From Bradyrhizobium sp. CCBAU 53338 (lineage in GTDB: Bacteria > Pseudomonadota > Alphaproteobacteria > Rhizobiales > Xanthobacteraceae), in the NCBI RefSeq assembly GCF_015291665.1, contig NZ_CP030048.1:2604001-2668000 (forward strand): a DNA stretch of 64,000 nucleotides, written 5' to 3'. The position numbers and the translations under genes were made by a program. Numbering within the stretch: position 1 is the stretch's first letter; the number at the start of each line of letters is the position of its first letter. The notes beneath the pieces are model-generated. The model did no database searches, was not told the DNA's origin, and worked only from the letters and a program-made list of their open reading frames with translations. Shown here in pieces: positions 17,071 to 26,116 of the stretch.

Positions 17071-17520
17071 ATGAAACGTACGTTGATTGTCGCGGGCACC
17101 CTGCTTCTGGGTGCGGGCGCCGTGATGGCGCAGCAGGAGATTGCCGTCCAGCAGGACAATCTGATGCGATCGCAGGCCAAAAGCCTCTACAACGTCATGC
17201 TGAAGATGGCGAAGGGCGACATTCACTACAACCAGAAGAGCGTCGACGAGGCGCTGACGACCCTCGAAGCCGACGTCGGGAAGATCGCAAAGACGTTCGA
17301 GACCAATCCCAAGCAGGACGTGGTGAATGCCACCTACGGTTCGTCGCCAAAGGTGTGGCAGCAGAAGGCGGATTTCGATTCCAAGATCCCGCCGGTGCAG
17401 AAGGCGATCGCCGAGGCCAAGGGCAAGATCCACGATGTCGCCAGCCTGAAGGCCGCCTACACGGTGATCAACGACCGCTGCAACGATTGCCACGAGACGT
17501 ACCGGTTGAAGCTGAAGTAG
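17071..17520 (+). CDS. Cytochrome c' / c-556 family protein
   Basis: A 149-residue periplasmic protein with signal peptide ending GAGAVMAQQ. It has the four-helix pattern of class II cytochromes and its haem motif CNDCH is near the C-terminus, as is standard in cytochrome c'. GGAG lies ten bases before the ATG. Cytochrome c' proteins bind NO or CO and protect against nitrosative stress, whereas the c-556 type may carry electrons. A Met early in the mature chain (DNLMRSQAK) could be a sixth ligand, favouring c-556. Confidence 0.88.
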   Translation: MKRTLIVAGTLLLGAGAVMAQQEIAVQQDNLMRSQAKSLYNVMLKMAKGDIHYNQKSVDEALTTLEADVGKIAKTFETNPKQDVVNATYGSSPKVWQQKADFDSKIPPVQKAIAEAKGKIHDVASLKAAYTVINDRCNDCHETYRLKLK

Positions 17521-17540
17521 ACGGCGTAGCTCGTTCACTC

Positions 17541-17575
17541 GTAGCCCGGATTGCGCTGCGCTCCATCCGGGCTAC
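17541..17575. repeat. REP-like inverted repeat (GTAGCCCGGA type)
   Basis: GTAGCCCGGA at 17541-17550 is perfectly complementary to 17566-17575, with a 15-base loop that contains GCGCTGCGC. It begins 20 bases after the cytochrome c' stop. The loop core resembles that of the larger repeat at 58081-58167. Elements of this kind are frequent between genes of Bradyrhizobium. Confidence 0.7.
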
Positions 17576-17720
17576 GGCTTCACTGCCAAATTCCGTTCGC
17601 ACGCCCTGACGGATCGCCGTCAGAACGACTATGTTTGCTGGCGCCGCCGCGGCGTTGATGCCTCACGCCGTACCGAGTTCCGACGCGCGGTGGCGATCTC
17701 AGTCAACAGCGAGACAGGCC

Positions 17721-19004
17721 ATGGCAAAACCGTTCCCGTCGAAAACCCATATCGGCAACCATATGCTGCATCCGGAAACGCTGATGCTGACCTATGGCTA
17801 CGATCCGCAACTGTCGGAAGGCGCCATCAAGCCGCCGGTGTTCCTGACCTCGACCTTCGTGTTCAAGACGGCCGAGGACGGGCAGGACTTCTTCGATTTC
17901 GTCGCGGGCCGGCGCGAGCCGCCGGAGGGCATGGGCGCGGGCCTGGTCTATTCGCGCTTCAACCACCCCAACAGCGAGATCGTCGAGGACAGGCTCGCCA
18001 TCTATGAGCGCACCGAGAGCTGCGCACTGTTCTCTTCAGGCATGGCGGCGATCTCGACGACGATTTTGGCGTTCGTCCGTCCCGGCGACGTCATCCTGCA
18101 CTCTCAGCCGCTGTACGGCGGCACGGAGACGCTGCTGACGAACACGCTGTCGCGCTTCTCGATCGGCGCGGTCGGTTTTGCCGACGGCATCGACGAGGCG
18201 GTGGTCAATCAGGCCGCGGAGGAGGCGATGCGCAAGGGCAGGGTTTCAATGATCCTGATCGAGACGCCGGCCAACCCGACCAACGGCCTGGTCGACATCG
18301 CGCTGATGCGCCGCGTCGCCGATGCCATCGGCAAGGCACAGGGCCACACGCCGATCATCGCCTGCGACAACACGCTGCTCGGCCCGGTGTTTCAGCGGCC
18401 GATCGAGCACGGCGCCGACATCTCGCTGTACTCGCTGACCAAATATGTCGGCGGCCATTCCGATCTGATCGCGGGCGCCGCGCTCGGCACCAAGGCGATG
18501 ATGAAGGGCGTCAAGGCGCTGCGCGGCGCCATCGGCACCCAGCTCGACCCGCATTCCTGCTGGATGATCAACCGCTCGCTGGAAACGCTGAGCCTGCGCA
18601 TGGAGAAGGCCAACAGCAACGCGCAGCTCGTGGCGGATTTCCTTCGCGACCACGCCAAGGTGGCGAAGGTCCACTATCTCGGCCATCACGCGGAGGCCTC
18701 GCTGGCCGGACGCGTGTTCGCAAGGCAGTGCCTGGGCGCGGGATCGACGTTCTCGTTCGACATCGTCGGCGGCCAGGCGGCGGCGGAGAAATTCCTCAAT
18801 TCGTTGCAGATATTCAAGCTCGCCGTGAGCCTCGGCGGAACGGAATCGCTGGCGAGCCTGCCGGCGACGATGACCCATTCCGGCGTTCCCGCCGAGATCC
18901 GCCGCAAGATCGGCGTTCTCGACTCCACGATCCGGCTGTCGATCGGGATCGAAAATCCGTCGGATCTGATCGCGGATCTGGAGCAGGCGTTGAGTGCGGC
19001 TTGA
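17721..19004 (+). CDS. Cystathionine gamma-synthase family PLP enzyme
   Basis: A 427-residue Cys/Met-metabolism PLP-dependent enzyme. Key segments are [45 protein letters not shown] and the PLP-lysine segment [19 protein letters not shown]. The C-terminal [18 protein letters not shown] is also typical. I chose ATG 17721 ([10 protein letters not shown]); an in-frame start at 17631 would add 30 residues without family similarity. Members act as cystathionine gamma-synthase, beta/gamma-lyase or sulfhydrylase, and sequence alone does not separate them. No SAM riboswitch or other Met gene is seen nearby. Confidence 0.85.
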   Translation: MAKPFPSKTHIGNHMLHPETLMLTYGYDPQLSEGAIKPPVFLTSTFVFKTAEDGQDFFDFVAGRREPPEGMGAGLVYSRFNHPNSEIVEDRLAIYERTESCALFSSGMAAISTTILAFVRPGDVILHSQPLYGGTETLLTNTLSRFSIGAVGFADGIDEAVVNQAAEEAMRKGRVSMILIETPANPTNGLVDIALMRRVADAIGKAQGHTPIIACDNTLLGPVFQRPIEHGADISLYSLTKYVGGHSDLIAGAALGTKAMMKGVKALRGAIGTQLDPHSCWMINRSLETLSLRMEKANSNAQLVADFLRDHAKVAKVHYLGHHAEASLAGRVFARQCLGAGSTFSFDIVGGQAAAEKFLNSLQIFKLAVSLGGTESLASLPATMTHSGVPAEIRRKIGVLDSTIRLSIGIENPSDLIADLEQALSAA

Positions 19005-19036
19005 GCCCGCGGCATCACGTGCCGTTTCGGATCGAA

Positions 19037-19062
19037 AAGGCCGGACGCGCGCGCCCGGCCTT
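19037..19062. terminator. Bidirectional terminator hairpin
   Basis: AAGGCCGG (19037-19044) pairs with CCGGCCTT (19055-19062) between two convergent genes. AAAA on the left and TT on the right give weak U tracts in both directions. Confidence 0.5.
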
Positions 19063-19085
19063 CGACGATGACCTCGCGATGAAAT

Positions 19086-19505
19086 CTACTTGGTCACCTG
19101 GCCGCGGATTTCGCCGCCCGGGTTGGCCGCAGTGTGAATGTTGACGTAGAGCTTGCCGGAGAGGAGGTCCGAGGCCTGCGCATCGGTGAGCGTCGCACTG
19201 CCTTCGACCGGGCTGTTGGCGATGCCCGGGATCGGGACCATCACGCCGGCATTCTTGCCGGCCTCGGCGGGACCGTGGAAATGGGCGGCGGTGGCGGGGC
19301 CGGTGAGGCCGGAATAGGTCACCTTCCAGGAGAGCTTCTTGGTGGCGGCGTCATAGTCGATATCGGCCTTGCCGGTGCCGCTGCTGGTGGTGGCAGGAAC
19401 TTCGGACTTGCCGTCCAGCGTCGCCTTCAGCTTCTCCGCGCTGGCCGAGCCTGCGAATGCGACGGCGGCTCCGAGCGCCAGCGTGGCAAAAAGCGCTTTG
19501 TTCAT
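19086..19505 (-). CDS. Secreted CHRD-domain protein
   Basis: A 139-residue protein with a clear signal peptide (cleavage after GSASA). The mature part is a single CHRD domain: LDGKSEVPATTSSGTGK, AAHFHGPAEAGKNAG and the end NIHTAANPGGEIRGQVT are all diagnostic. CHRD domains occur in chordin and in many bacterial secreted proteins of unknown role. Convergent with the PLP enzyme and divergent from the dihaem cytochrome. Confidence 0.9.
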   Translation of the reverse strand: MNKALFATLALGAAVAFAGSASAEKLKATLDGKSEVPATTSSGTGKADIDYDAATKKLSWKVTYSGLTGPATAAHFHGPAEAGKNAGVMVPIPGIANSPVEGSATLTDAQASDLLSGKLYVNIHTAANPGGEIRGQVTK

Positions 19506-19646
19506 GGGTCTCTCCCTGTTGACGCCTGATTGCGGTCAACTTGCAAACAGTGCGGTTCCGACTTTATTCCCGGATTCCGATCAAACCATCTAAATTATTC
19601 GTGGCTGGAGCGGCCGCCGGGTGATCCGTAAATTCGCTCGAGCTCA

Positions 19647-20585
19647 ATGGGATCCTCGATGCTGCGACGAACAATCCATGTCATTCTGATCGCCGTCGTC
19701 GCAGCCTTGGCCGCCTACTGGTGGCTGACAGCGCCGACAGCTTTGGCCCTGCCGGCGCCGACACGCGCGCCTGATCTTGCCAATGGGCAGGAGCTGTTCA
19801 ACGCAGGCGGATGCTCGTCCTGCCATGCGGTGCCCAACCAGCCCGATCGCTTGAAACTCGGCGGCGGCCTGGCGCTCGCTTCGCCATTCGGCACGTTCTA
19901 TGCGCCGAACATTTCACCTGATCCCGCTGACGGCATCGGCCGATGGAGCGAGGCCGATTTCGTCAACGCGGTGATGCGCGGCATCTCGCCCGAGGGCACG
20001 CATTATTATCCGGCGTTTCCCTACACGTCCTATCACCTCGCCAAGGTCGACGACGTCCGCGATCTCTTCGCGTATCTGAAGACGCTGCCGCCGGTCTCGG
20101 GGCGGGTGCGCGATCACGACCTGCCGTTTCCCTTCAACATCCGCCGCAATGTCGGCATCTGGAAATTGCTGTTCATGGATGTCAGGCCGTTCGTGCCGGC
20201 GGCGATGCATTCGGCCGGGTGGAATCGGGGCGCGTATCTCGTCAACGGTTTCGGCCATTGCGCCGAATGCCACAGCCCGCGCAATTTCCTCGGCGGCGTC
20301 GTCACCGCGCAGCGCTTCGCCGGCGGCCCCAATCCCGAAGGCGAGGGCTGGGTGCCGAACATCACCCAGAAGGGTCTGGGGAGCTGGAGCGAGAAGGATA
20401 TCGCCGATTTCCTCGAGACCGGCGACATGCCCGAGGGCGACAGCGCGTCAGGCTCGATGCGGCCGGTGATCAAGAACCTCGCGCAGTTGAAGCCCGAGGA
20501 CCGCGCCGCGATGGCCGCCTATCTGAAGTCGCTGCCGCCGGTCGATGGGCCGACGCCGCCCAAGCGCAAGGCGGGAGGCGATTGA
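19647..20585 (+). CDS. Membrane-anchored dihaem cytochrome c
   Basis: About 312 residues: an N-terminal membrane anchor, then two cytochrome c domains with haem motifs CSSCH near residue 56 and CAECH near residue 206. Segments such as TFYAPNISPDPADGIG and MRGISPEGTHYYPAFPYTSY are typical of the cytochrome subunit of membrane alcohol/aldehyde dehydrogenases and of related dihaem proteins. An in-frame ATG at 19659 (MLRRTIHV) is an equally good start. No dehydrogenase subunit is adjacent. The orphan molybdenum subunit at 14664 is in the same neighbourhood, and some molybdenum hydroxylases use such cytochromes; a link is only a guess. Confidence 0.85.
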   Translation: MGSSMLRRTIHVILIAVVAALAAYWWLTAPTALALPAPTRAPDLANGQELFNAGGCSSCHAVPNQPDRLKLGGGLALASPFGTFYAPNISPDPADGIGRWSEADFVNAVMRGISPEGTHYYPAFPYTSYHLAKVDDVRDLFAYLKTLPPVSGRVRDHDLPFPFNIRRNVGIWKLLFMDVRPFVPAAMHSAGWNRGAYLVNGFGHCAECHSPRNFLGGVVTAQRFAGGPNPEGEGWVPNITQKGLGSWSEKDIADFLETGDMPEGDSASGSMRPVIKNLAQLKPEDRAAMAAYLKSLPPVDGPTPPKRKAGGD

Positions 20586-20595
20586 ACGCGTCCGG

Positions 20596-20841
20596 CTAGC
20601 CGGTGCCGAACGCCTTGAAGGTGATGATGGTGAGGGTGTCCTGGATGCCCGGCAGCACCTGCACCTTCTCGTTCACGAAGTGGCCGATGTCGGTGTCGTT
20701 GTCGACGTAGAACTTGACCAGCAGGTCGTATTGGCCGGCGGTGGAGTAGATCTCGGAGGCGATCTCGGCTTCGGCAAGCGCATTGGCGACCGTATAGGAC
20801 TGGCCGAGCTTGCATTTGATCTGGACGAAGAAGGGAACCAT
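20596..20841 (-). CDS. Stand-alone Lrp/AsnC ligand-binding (RAM) domain protein
   Basis: An 81-residue protein equal to the C-terminal effector-binding domain of Lrp/AsnC regulators, with no helix-turn-helix. GQYDLLVKFYVDNDTDIGHF and the C-terminal LTIITFKAFG are characteristic. The ATG at 20841 has GGAG eight bases before it; the GTG at 20850 overlaps that ribosome site and is unlikely. Such RAM-only proteins form dimers or octamers and bind amino acids; regulatory partners are unknown. Convergent with the dihaem cytochrome with an 11-base gap. Confidence 0.85.
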   Translation of the reverse strand: MVPFFVQIKCKLGQSYTVANALAEAEIASEIYSTAGQYDLLVKFYVDNDTDIGHFVNEKVQVLPGIQDTLTIITFKAFGTG

Positions 20842-20938
20842 TGCAGTCACTCCGAAGGCGAATTCTGAAGGCTAATAGGCCAAAACCAGCCCGATTTAGC
20901 AAGCGGGCCGGCCGGCCGGCCGAGGGCGGTCCGACGTC

Positions 20939-22918
20939 CTACGAGGCCACCGTCGCTGCCGCAAATGCGTCCCTGAGCCGCTGGGCGAGTTCGGCCTTGC
21001 GATAGGGCTTGGTCAGGACCACGGCCTGTGCCTGAGCGCGGCCCTGCTCGACCAGGGTCTCCAGCGCGTAGCCCGAGGTGAACAGTACCGGCAGGCCGGG
21101 CCTGATACGCCGGGCCTGGTCGGCGAGCTCCCAGCCGCTCATGCCGCCGGGCATGACGATGTCGGTGAACAGCATGTCGATGCCGGGGTCGGCACGCAGC
21201 CGCTGCAAGGCCTCCTTGCCGTTGACGGCGGCGACGACGCGGTAGCCGAGCGCCTCCACCCGGAGGATGACCGAGGAGCGGACGAACGGATCGTCCTCGG
21301 CGATCAGGATGGTCTCGTGGCCGCGCGGCGCGGCGTCTTCCTTGTCCGGCGCGTCGGTCAGCGACTGACCGCCGCCGGCGCGCGGCAGGTAGATCCGGAC
21401 CGTCGTCCCCAGGCCCTGCTCGCTGTAGATGGAGACGTGGCCGTCGGACTGCTTGGCGAAACCATAGACCATGCTCAGCCCGAGGCCGGACCCTTTGCCG
21501 ACCTCCTTGGTGGTGAAGAACGGCTCGAAGGCGCGCTCGATCACCTCCGGCGACATGCCTTCGCCGTCATCGGTGATGGAAATCAGCACATAGGCGCCGG
21601 AGGCCACCTCCGGGTGCAGGGCGCGGTAGTCCTCGTCGATCGCGGCGAGCTCGGTGCTCAGCGTCAGATGCCCTCCTGACGGCATGGCATCCTGCGCATT
21701 CAGCGCCAGGTTCAGCACGGCGGATTCGAGCTGGGAGCGGTCGGCAAAGGCCCGGATCGTGCCGGGCCCGAAAGCGGTGCCGATCTCGATGTTCTCGCGC
21801 AGGGTGCGCTTGAACAGCTTGAGCATGGACAAGATCAGCTCGGTGCAATCGATCGTCTGCGGCCGCAGCAGCTGGCGGCGGCTGAAGGCGAGCAGCCGCT
21901 GCGTCAGCTCCGCGCCGCGTTCGCCGGACTGGCAGATGTCGTCGGCGAACTGGCGCAAATCCGGCCGGGCCTTGAGCTGCTCGCTGAGATGCTCGGCGTT
22001 GCCGATGATGACGGTCAGCAGGTTGTTGAAGTCGTGCGCGATGCCGCCGGAGAGCTGGCCGACCGTCTCCATCTTCTGCGCCTGCTGGAGCTGCTGCTCG
22101 GTCAGCTTGCGCGCGGTCAGATCATGGATGATGCCGACATAGATCAGCTCGCCGTCCTGCCACGCCTGGCCCACCGACAGATCCATCGGAAAGTGTGACC
22201 CGTCCTTGCGCAGGCCGACGGTTTCCCCCGTCGCGAAACGCTGAGCATGAGCGGTGGATGAACGCTTCCCTCCGTCGGACATCAGCATGCCGATGTCGAG
22301 ATTCATGACCTCCTCGGCGCGATAGCCGAACAGCCGTTCGCAGGCTGGATTGAACAGGAGAATGCGGGCCTGCGCATCGAACAGAATGACGCCGTCGACC
22401 GCAGTCTCGACGACGGCGGTGAGGCGCGCCACGCTCTCGCGCATCGCGCGCTGCGCCTCTCCCACCTGTTTCAGCAGCTGCGTCGCATCGCGGCGCTTGG
22501 TCTCCTCCTCCTCGAGCGCGGCCTGCACCTTTTGCAGCTCGAAGGGAGAGGGGATCGCCAGGATCTTGGGCAGCAGCGGCCAGAGCGCGACCGCGGTGAA
22601 GATCGAGGCGATCGCGGTCGCCGCCTTGACCAGGCCCTCGATGCCGTAGACCGGTACCCAGAGCGTATAGATCGACAGGACATGGGTGAGGCCGCAGGCC
22701 GTGATGAAGACCGCGAACGCCCAGAACACCCAGCCGAACTTGAGGTCACGCCGCTTGGTGACGAGGATCGCGAGCGCGAAAGGAATCGAGAAATACGCCG
22801 CGGCGATGCAAGCGTCGGAGACGACGTGGAGCCAGATCAGCTCGGGTTCCCACAGCAGGCAGATGCCGTGCGGTGAGAACATCGAGGAGTCGAGGATACG
22901 TTCGAAATATGCCCACAT
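20939..22918 (-). CDS. Hybrid histidine kinase with ETR1-like ethylene-binding membrane domain
   Basis: A 659-residue sensor kinase. Residues ~30-120 form three membrane helices matching the ethylene-binding domain of plant ETR1: DACIAAAYFSIP and ACGLTHVLS. Asp35, Tyr42, Ile45, Pro46, Ile72, Cys75 and His79 correspond to ETR1 D25, Y32, I35, P36, I62, C65 and H69 with identical spacing; C65/H69 bind copper in ETR1. Then come a short coiled coil (~127-160), a PAS domain (~162-280), a HisKA domain with the phosphorylated His295 in GGIAHDFNN, an ATPase domain (GKGSGLGLSMVYG), and a C-terminal receiver with Asp586. Start at ATG 22918 follows GGAAGAG. Ligand binding is inferred, not shown. Confidence 0.85.
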   Translation of the reverse strand: MWAYFERILDSSMFSPHGICLLWEPELIWLHVVSDACIAAAYFSIPFALAILVTKRRDLKFGWVFWAFAVFITACGLTHVLSIYTLWVPVYGIEGLVKAATAIASIFTAVALWPLLPKILAIPSPFELQKVQAALEEEETKRRDATQLLKQVGEAQRAMRESVARLTAVVETAVDGVILFDAQARILLFNPACERLFGYRAEEVMNLDIGMLMSDGGKRSSTAHAQRFATGETVGLRKDGSHFPMDLSVGQAWQDGELIYVGIIHDLTARKLTEQQLQQAQKMETVGQLSGGIAHDFNNLLTVIIGNAEHLSEQLKARPDLRQFADDICQSGERGAELTQRLLAFSRRQLLRPQTIDCTELILSMLKLFKRTLRENIEIGTAFGPGTIRAFADRSQLESAVLNLALNAQDAMPSGGHLTLSTELAAIDEDYRALHPEVASGAYVLISITDDGEGMSPEVIERAFEPFFTTKEVGKGSGLGLSMVYGFAKQSDGHVSIYSEQGLGTTVRIYLPRAGGGQSLTDAPDKEDAAPRGHETILIAEDDPFVRSSVILRVEALGYRVVAAVNGKEALQRLRADPGIDMLFTDIVMPGGMSGWELADQARRIRPGLPVLFTSGYALETLVEQGRAQAQAVVLTKPYRKAELAQRLRDAFAAATVAS

Positions 22919-23175
22919 GATCTCTTCCCCGGAGGGTTGCAGGCCGAGGGCCGGCAATTTGCGTCGCTGGACGAATCCACTGACTACCGTGTCATTCGCA
23001 CGCTTGGTCGCCAAGGCCGGGTGATGCCGTGCTCTTATTTTCGCAGGATATGCCCGCTTGCGGGACGACAATGCCGTGCAGCTCGCGCTTGGCCTGATTC
23101 GGCGGCTTGCTGGGGCTCCGCCGACGCGCTAGGACGGGCCATGGCCATGTCCTTTTCGAGCAAGCGTTTCCTGCG

Positions 23176-23976
23176 ATGACCACGCCCGTGGCGCTCACCG
23201 TCGCCGGTTCCGATTCGAGCGGCGGCGCCGGCATTCAGGCCGACCTGAAGACCTTTGCCGCGCTCGGGGTCTACGGCGCGTCCGCGATCACGGCGCTGAC
23301 GGCGCAGAACACCAAAGGCGTCACCGGCATTCACGCGGTGCCCGCCGATTTCGTCACCGCGCAGATCGATGCGGTGTTTTCCGATCTCGATGTCGGTGCG
23401 GTGAAGATCGGCATGGTGGCGCAGGCCGGCAGCATCGATGCGATTGCTGCCGCGCTGTCACGCTGGAAGCCGGGCCATATCGTGCTCGATCCGGTGATGG
23501 TCGCAACCTCCGGCGACCGGCTGCTGGCCGCGGAGGCCGTCGAAGCCTTGCGCACGAAGCTGATGCGGCTTGCATCGGTGATCACGCCCAATCTGCCGGA
23601 GGCGGCCGCACTGCTCGACGAGCAGGTCGCACGAAGCGAGGCCGAGATCGAAAGCCAGGGGCGCCGCCTGCTCGGGCTCGGCTGCCGCGCGGTCCTGATC
23701 AAGGGTGGCCACGGCGAGGGTGCGCAGAGTATCGACTATCTCGTCAGCGCTGACAAAACGATCGCGCTCCCCGCGCCGCGTGTTGCCACGCGCAACACCC
23801 ACGGCACCGGCTGCTCGCTGTCGTCAGCCGTTGCGGCGGGGCTTGCCAAGGGCGAGGATCTCGAGACGGCCGTGCGCCATGCCAAGAGCTGGATCAGCGC
23901 GGCCATCGCGGCCGCCGACCGCTTCAGCGTCGGTCACGGCCACGGGCCGATCCATCATTTCCACAAGTTCTACTGA
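23176..23976 (+). CDS. thiD: hydroxymethylpyrimidine/phosphomethylpyrimidine kinase
   Basis: A 266-residue ribokinase-family enzyme of thiamine synthesis that phosphorylates HMP and HMP-P. AGSDSSGGAGIQADLKTF near the N-terminus and NTHGTGCSLSSAVAAGLAKG with the catalytic Asp/Gly anion-hole region near the C-terminus are diagnostic. I chose ATG 23176; upstream frame extension to 23107 is not family-like. Gene stands alone, divergent from the kinase. I saw no THI-box (TPP riboswitch) in 22919-23175. Confidence 0.93.
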   Translation: MTTPVALTVAGSDSSGGAGIQADLKTFAALGVYGASAITALTAQNTKGVTGIHAVPADFVTAQIDAVFSDLDVGAVKIGMVAQAGSIDAIAAALSRWKPGHIVLDPVMVATSGDRLLAAEAVEALRTKLMRLASVITPNLPEAAALLDEQVARSEAEIESQGRRLLGLGCRAVLIKGGHGEGAQSIDYLVSADKTIALPAPRVATRNTHGTGCSLSSAVAAGLAKGEDLETAVRHAKSWISAAIAAADRFSVGHGHGPIHHFHKFY

Positions 23977-24181
23977 CGCCGGCTTCCCGATCCACAGTTA
24001 ACCAGCATCTCCTTGGGGTCCCGGCATTTTGCGGAGAACCATTGGGGCGCCATGTCGCCTGATTGTCGCATGCGGCTGATATTCGCGGGGAGGTCGAGGC
24101 AAGGTCCCGATTCGTATCCAAGGGTGCCTCATCGGTTCAATCGTCATCCCCCTGTCACGGGACATTGTTACAGGCTGTCGC

Positions 24182-24994
24182 ATGGGAAGTTACGATGTGA
24201 GTGACGAGAGCCCGGAGCGGCGCTTTCGCACGTTGTTCATATCCGATGTCCATCTCGGAGCCCGCGGCTCGCAAGCCGACCTTTTGCTGGACTTCCTGCG
24301 CTACCACGATGCCGACACGATCTACCTCGTCGGCGACATCGTCGATGGTTGGGCGCTGAAATCGAGCTGGCACTGGCCGCAATCGCACAACGACCTGGTG
24401 CAGAAGCTGCTGCGCAAGGCGCGCAAGGGCGCCAAGGTCATCTACGTGCCCGGCAATCACGACGAGTTCCTGCGCAACTATTACGGCACGCATTTCGGCG
24501 GCATCGACGTCGTCGAGAACACCGTGCACATCGGCGCGGACGGCAAGCGCTACCTCGTCATTCACGGCGACATCTTCGACCTCGTGGTGCAGAACGCGCG
24601 CTGGCTCGCCCATCTCGGCGACAAGGCCTACGACTTCGCGATCCAGATGAACCGCTTCGTCAACTTCTTCCGACGCCTGTTCGGCGTGCCCTATTGGTCG
24701 CTGTCGCAATGGGCCAAGCAGAAGGTCAAGAATGCGGTGAACTATATCGGCGCGTTCGAGCAGGCGCTCTCCGCCGAAGCCCGGCGCCACGACGCCGACG
24801 GCGTGATCTGCGGCCACATCCATTACGCCGTGATCCGCGACGAGAACGGCATCCGCTACATGAACTGCGGCGACTGGGTCGAGAGCTGCACCGCGCTCGT
24901 CGAGCATGATGACGGTCGTTTCGAGATCATCACGTGGGCCGACCATCTGCGGAAGCCGGCGGAAGTGCCGCAGGTGGCGGCAAGAGCTGCCTGA
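24182..24994 (+). CDS. UDP-2,3-diacylglucosamine diphosphatase-like metallophosphoesterase
   Basis: A 270-residue calcineurin-fold phosphoesterase. Metal-binding motifs appear in order: SDVHLG, GDIVDGW, PGNHDE, IHGDIFD and CGHIHYA. The overall pattern is LpxH-like, including the long helical insertion NFFRRLFGVPYWSLSQWAK. Many alphaproteobacteria use LpxI for the UDP-diacyl-GlcN step of lipid A, so this LpxH relative may act on another nucleotide- or lipid-linked substrate. Only 13 bases separate it from the following glycosyltransferase, so both are likely co-transcribed and may work on one glycolipid. Confidence 0.8.
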   Translation: MGSYDVSDESPERRFRTLFISDVHLGARGSQADLLLDFLRYHDADTIYLVGDIVDGWALKSSWHWPQSHNDLVQKLLRKARKGAKVIYVPGNHDEFLRNYYGTHFGGIDVVENTVHIGADGKRYLVIHGDIFDLVVQNARWLAHLGDKAYDFAIQMNRFVNFFRRLFGVPYWSLSQWAKQKVKNAVNYIGAFEQALSAEARRHDADGVICGHIHYAVIRDENGIRYMNCGDWVESCTALVEHDDGRFEIITWADHLRKPAEVPQVAARAA

Positions 24995-25007
24995 CGAGAG
25001 CCGCTTG

Positions 25008-26051
25008 ATGCGCATCCTGGTCGCGACCGACGCCTGGCACCCGCAAGTCAACGGTGTGGTTCGGACGCTGACCAAGCTCGCCGACGCCGCCAAGACGCTC
25101 GACGTCGAGTTCTCGTTCCTCACGCCGCAATCGTTCCGCACCTTCGCGATGCCGAGCTATCGCGACGTGCGGCTTGCCATGCCGCGCCCGGCGCGTATCG
25201 CAAAACTGATCGCGGAAGCGCGGCCCGACAGCATCCACATCGCGACGGAAGGGCCGATCGGCCTGATGGTCCGCCGCTATTGCCGTCAGCGCAAGCTGCC
25301 GTTCACGACCAGCTTCCACAGCCGTTTTCCCGAATATGTCCGCGCCCGCGTGCCGGTTCCGGGCTCCCTGATCTGGCGGGCGCTGCGCCGCCTCCACAGC
25401 CCGAGCCGGGCCGTGATGGCGGCGACGCCGGCGCTGGCCCAGGAACTCGGCGAGCGCGGTTTCGACAATGTCGTGCTGTGGCCGCGCGGCGTCGATACGC
25501 ACCTGTTCCATCCTCGCGCCGTCGACCTCTGCCTGCCGGCCCCGGTGTTCCTCTCGGTCGGCCGCGTCGCGGTTGAGAAGAATCTCGAAGCGTTCCTCGA
25601 CCTCGATCTGCCCGGCACCAAGGTGATCGTCGGCGACGGTCCGGCGCGCAACGCACTGGAGGAGGCCTATCCCGACGCGCTCTTCCTTGGGGAAAAGCAC
25701 GGCGAGGAGCTGGCCGACATCTATGCGGCAGCCGACGTCTTCGTGTTTCCGAGCAGGACCGACACGTTCGGCCTGGTCCTGCTCGAGGCCCTCGCAAGCG
25801 GCCTGCCGGTCGCGGCCTTCCCCGTGAAGGGCCCGCGCGACGTCATCGGCGACGCGCCGGTCGGCGCACTGGACGAGGATCTGCACAGCGCCTGCTTCGC
25901 TGCGCTCGACATTTCCAGGCAGGCATGCGTCGCATTCGCCGCCAACTACACCTGGGAGGCCTCGGCGCGGGCCTTCATAGACAACATCCGCGCGGTCGGT
26001 GCGGTGCTGCCCGGCCGGGAGAGGGCGGAACAGCCGCGGTTCGTCGCCTGA
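25008..26051 (+). CDS. GT4 glycosyltransferase (MgtA/SqdX-like)
   Basis: A 347-residue GT-B enzyme. The N-terminus RILVATDAWHPQVNGVVRTL and the segment LWPRGVDTHLFHP closely resemble lipid glycosyltransferases such as GDP-mannose-dependent MgtA and the sulfolipid enzyme SqdX. The donor-site motif is VFPSRTDTFGLVLLEALASG. The ATG at 25008 has GAGAG eight bases before it. Placement right behind a UDP-diacylglucosamine pyrophosphatase-like gene suggests synthesis of a membrane glycolipid. Donor sugar is unknown. Confidence 0.8.
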   Translation: MRILVATDAWHPQVNGVVRTLTKLADAAKTLDVEFSFLTPQSFRTFAMPSYRDVRLAMPRPARIAKLIAEARPDSIHIATEGPIGLMVRRYCRQRKLPFTTSFHSRFPEYVRARVPVPGSLIWRALRRLHSPSRAVMAATPALAQELGERGFDNVVLWPRGVDTHLFHPRAVDLCLPAPVFLSVGRVAVEKNLEAFLDLDLPGTKVIVGDGPARNALEEAYPDALFLGEKHGEELADIYAAADVFVFPSRTDTFGLVLLEALASGLPVAAFPVKGPRDVIGDAPVGALDEDLHSACFAALDISRQACVAFAANYTWEASARAFIDNIRAVGAVLPGRERAEQPRFVA

Positions 26052-26116
26052 AGAGAAGAAAATCCTCGCGGGGAGGTGTCTTGCCCGCGCCTCGCCGGCC
26101 GCGATAACATCGCGCC

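Noticed and set aside
22919..23175. TPP riboswitch upstream of thiD.
   Set aside because: No CTGAGA / ACCTGA THI-box words or matching stems were seen in this region.
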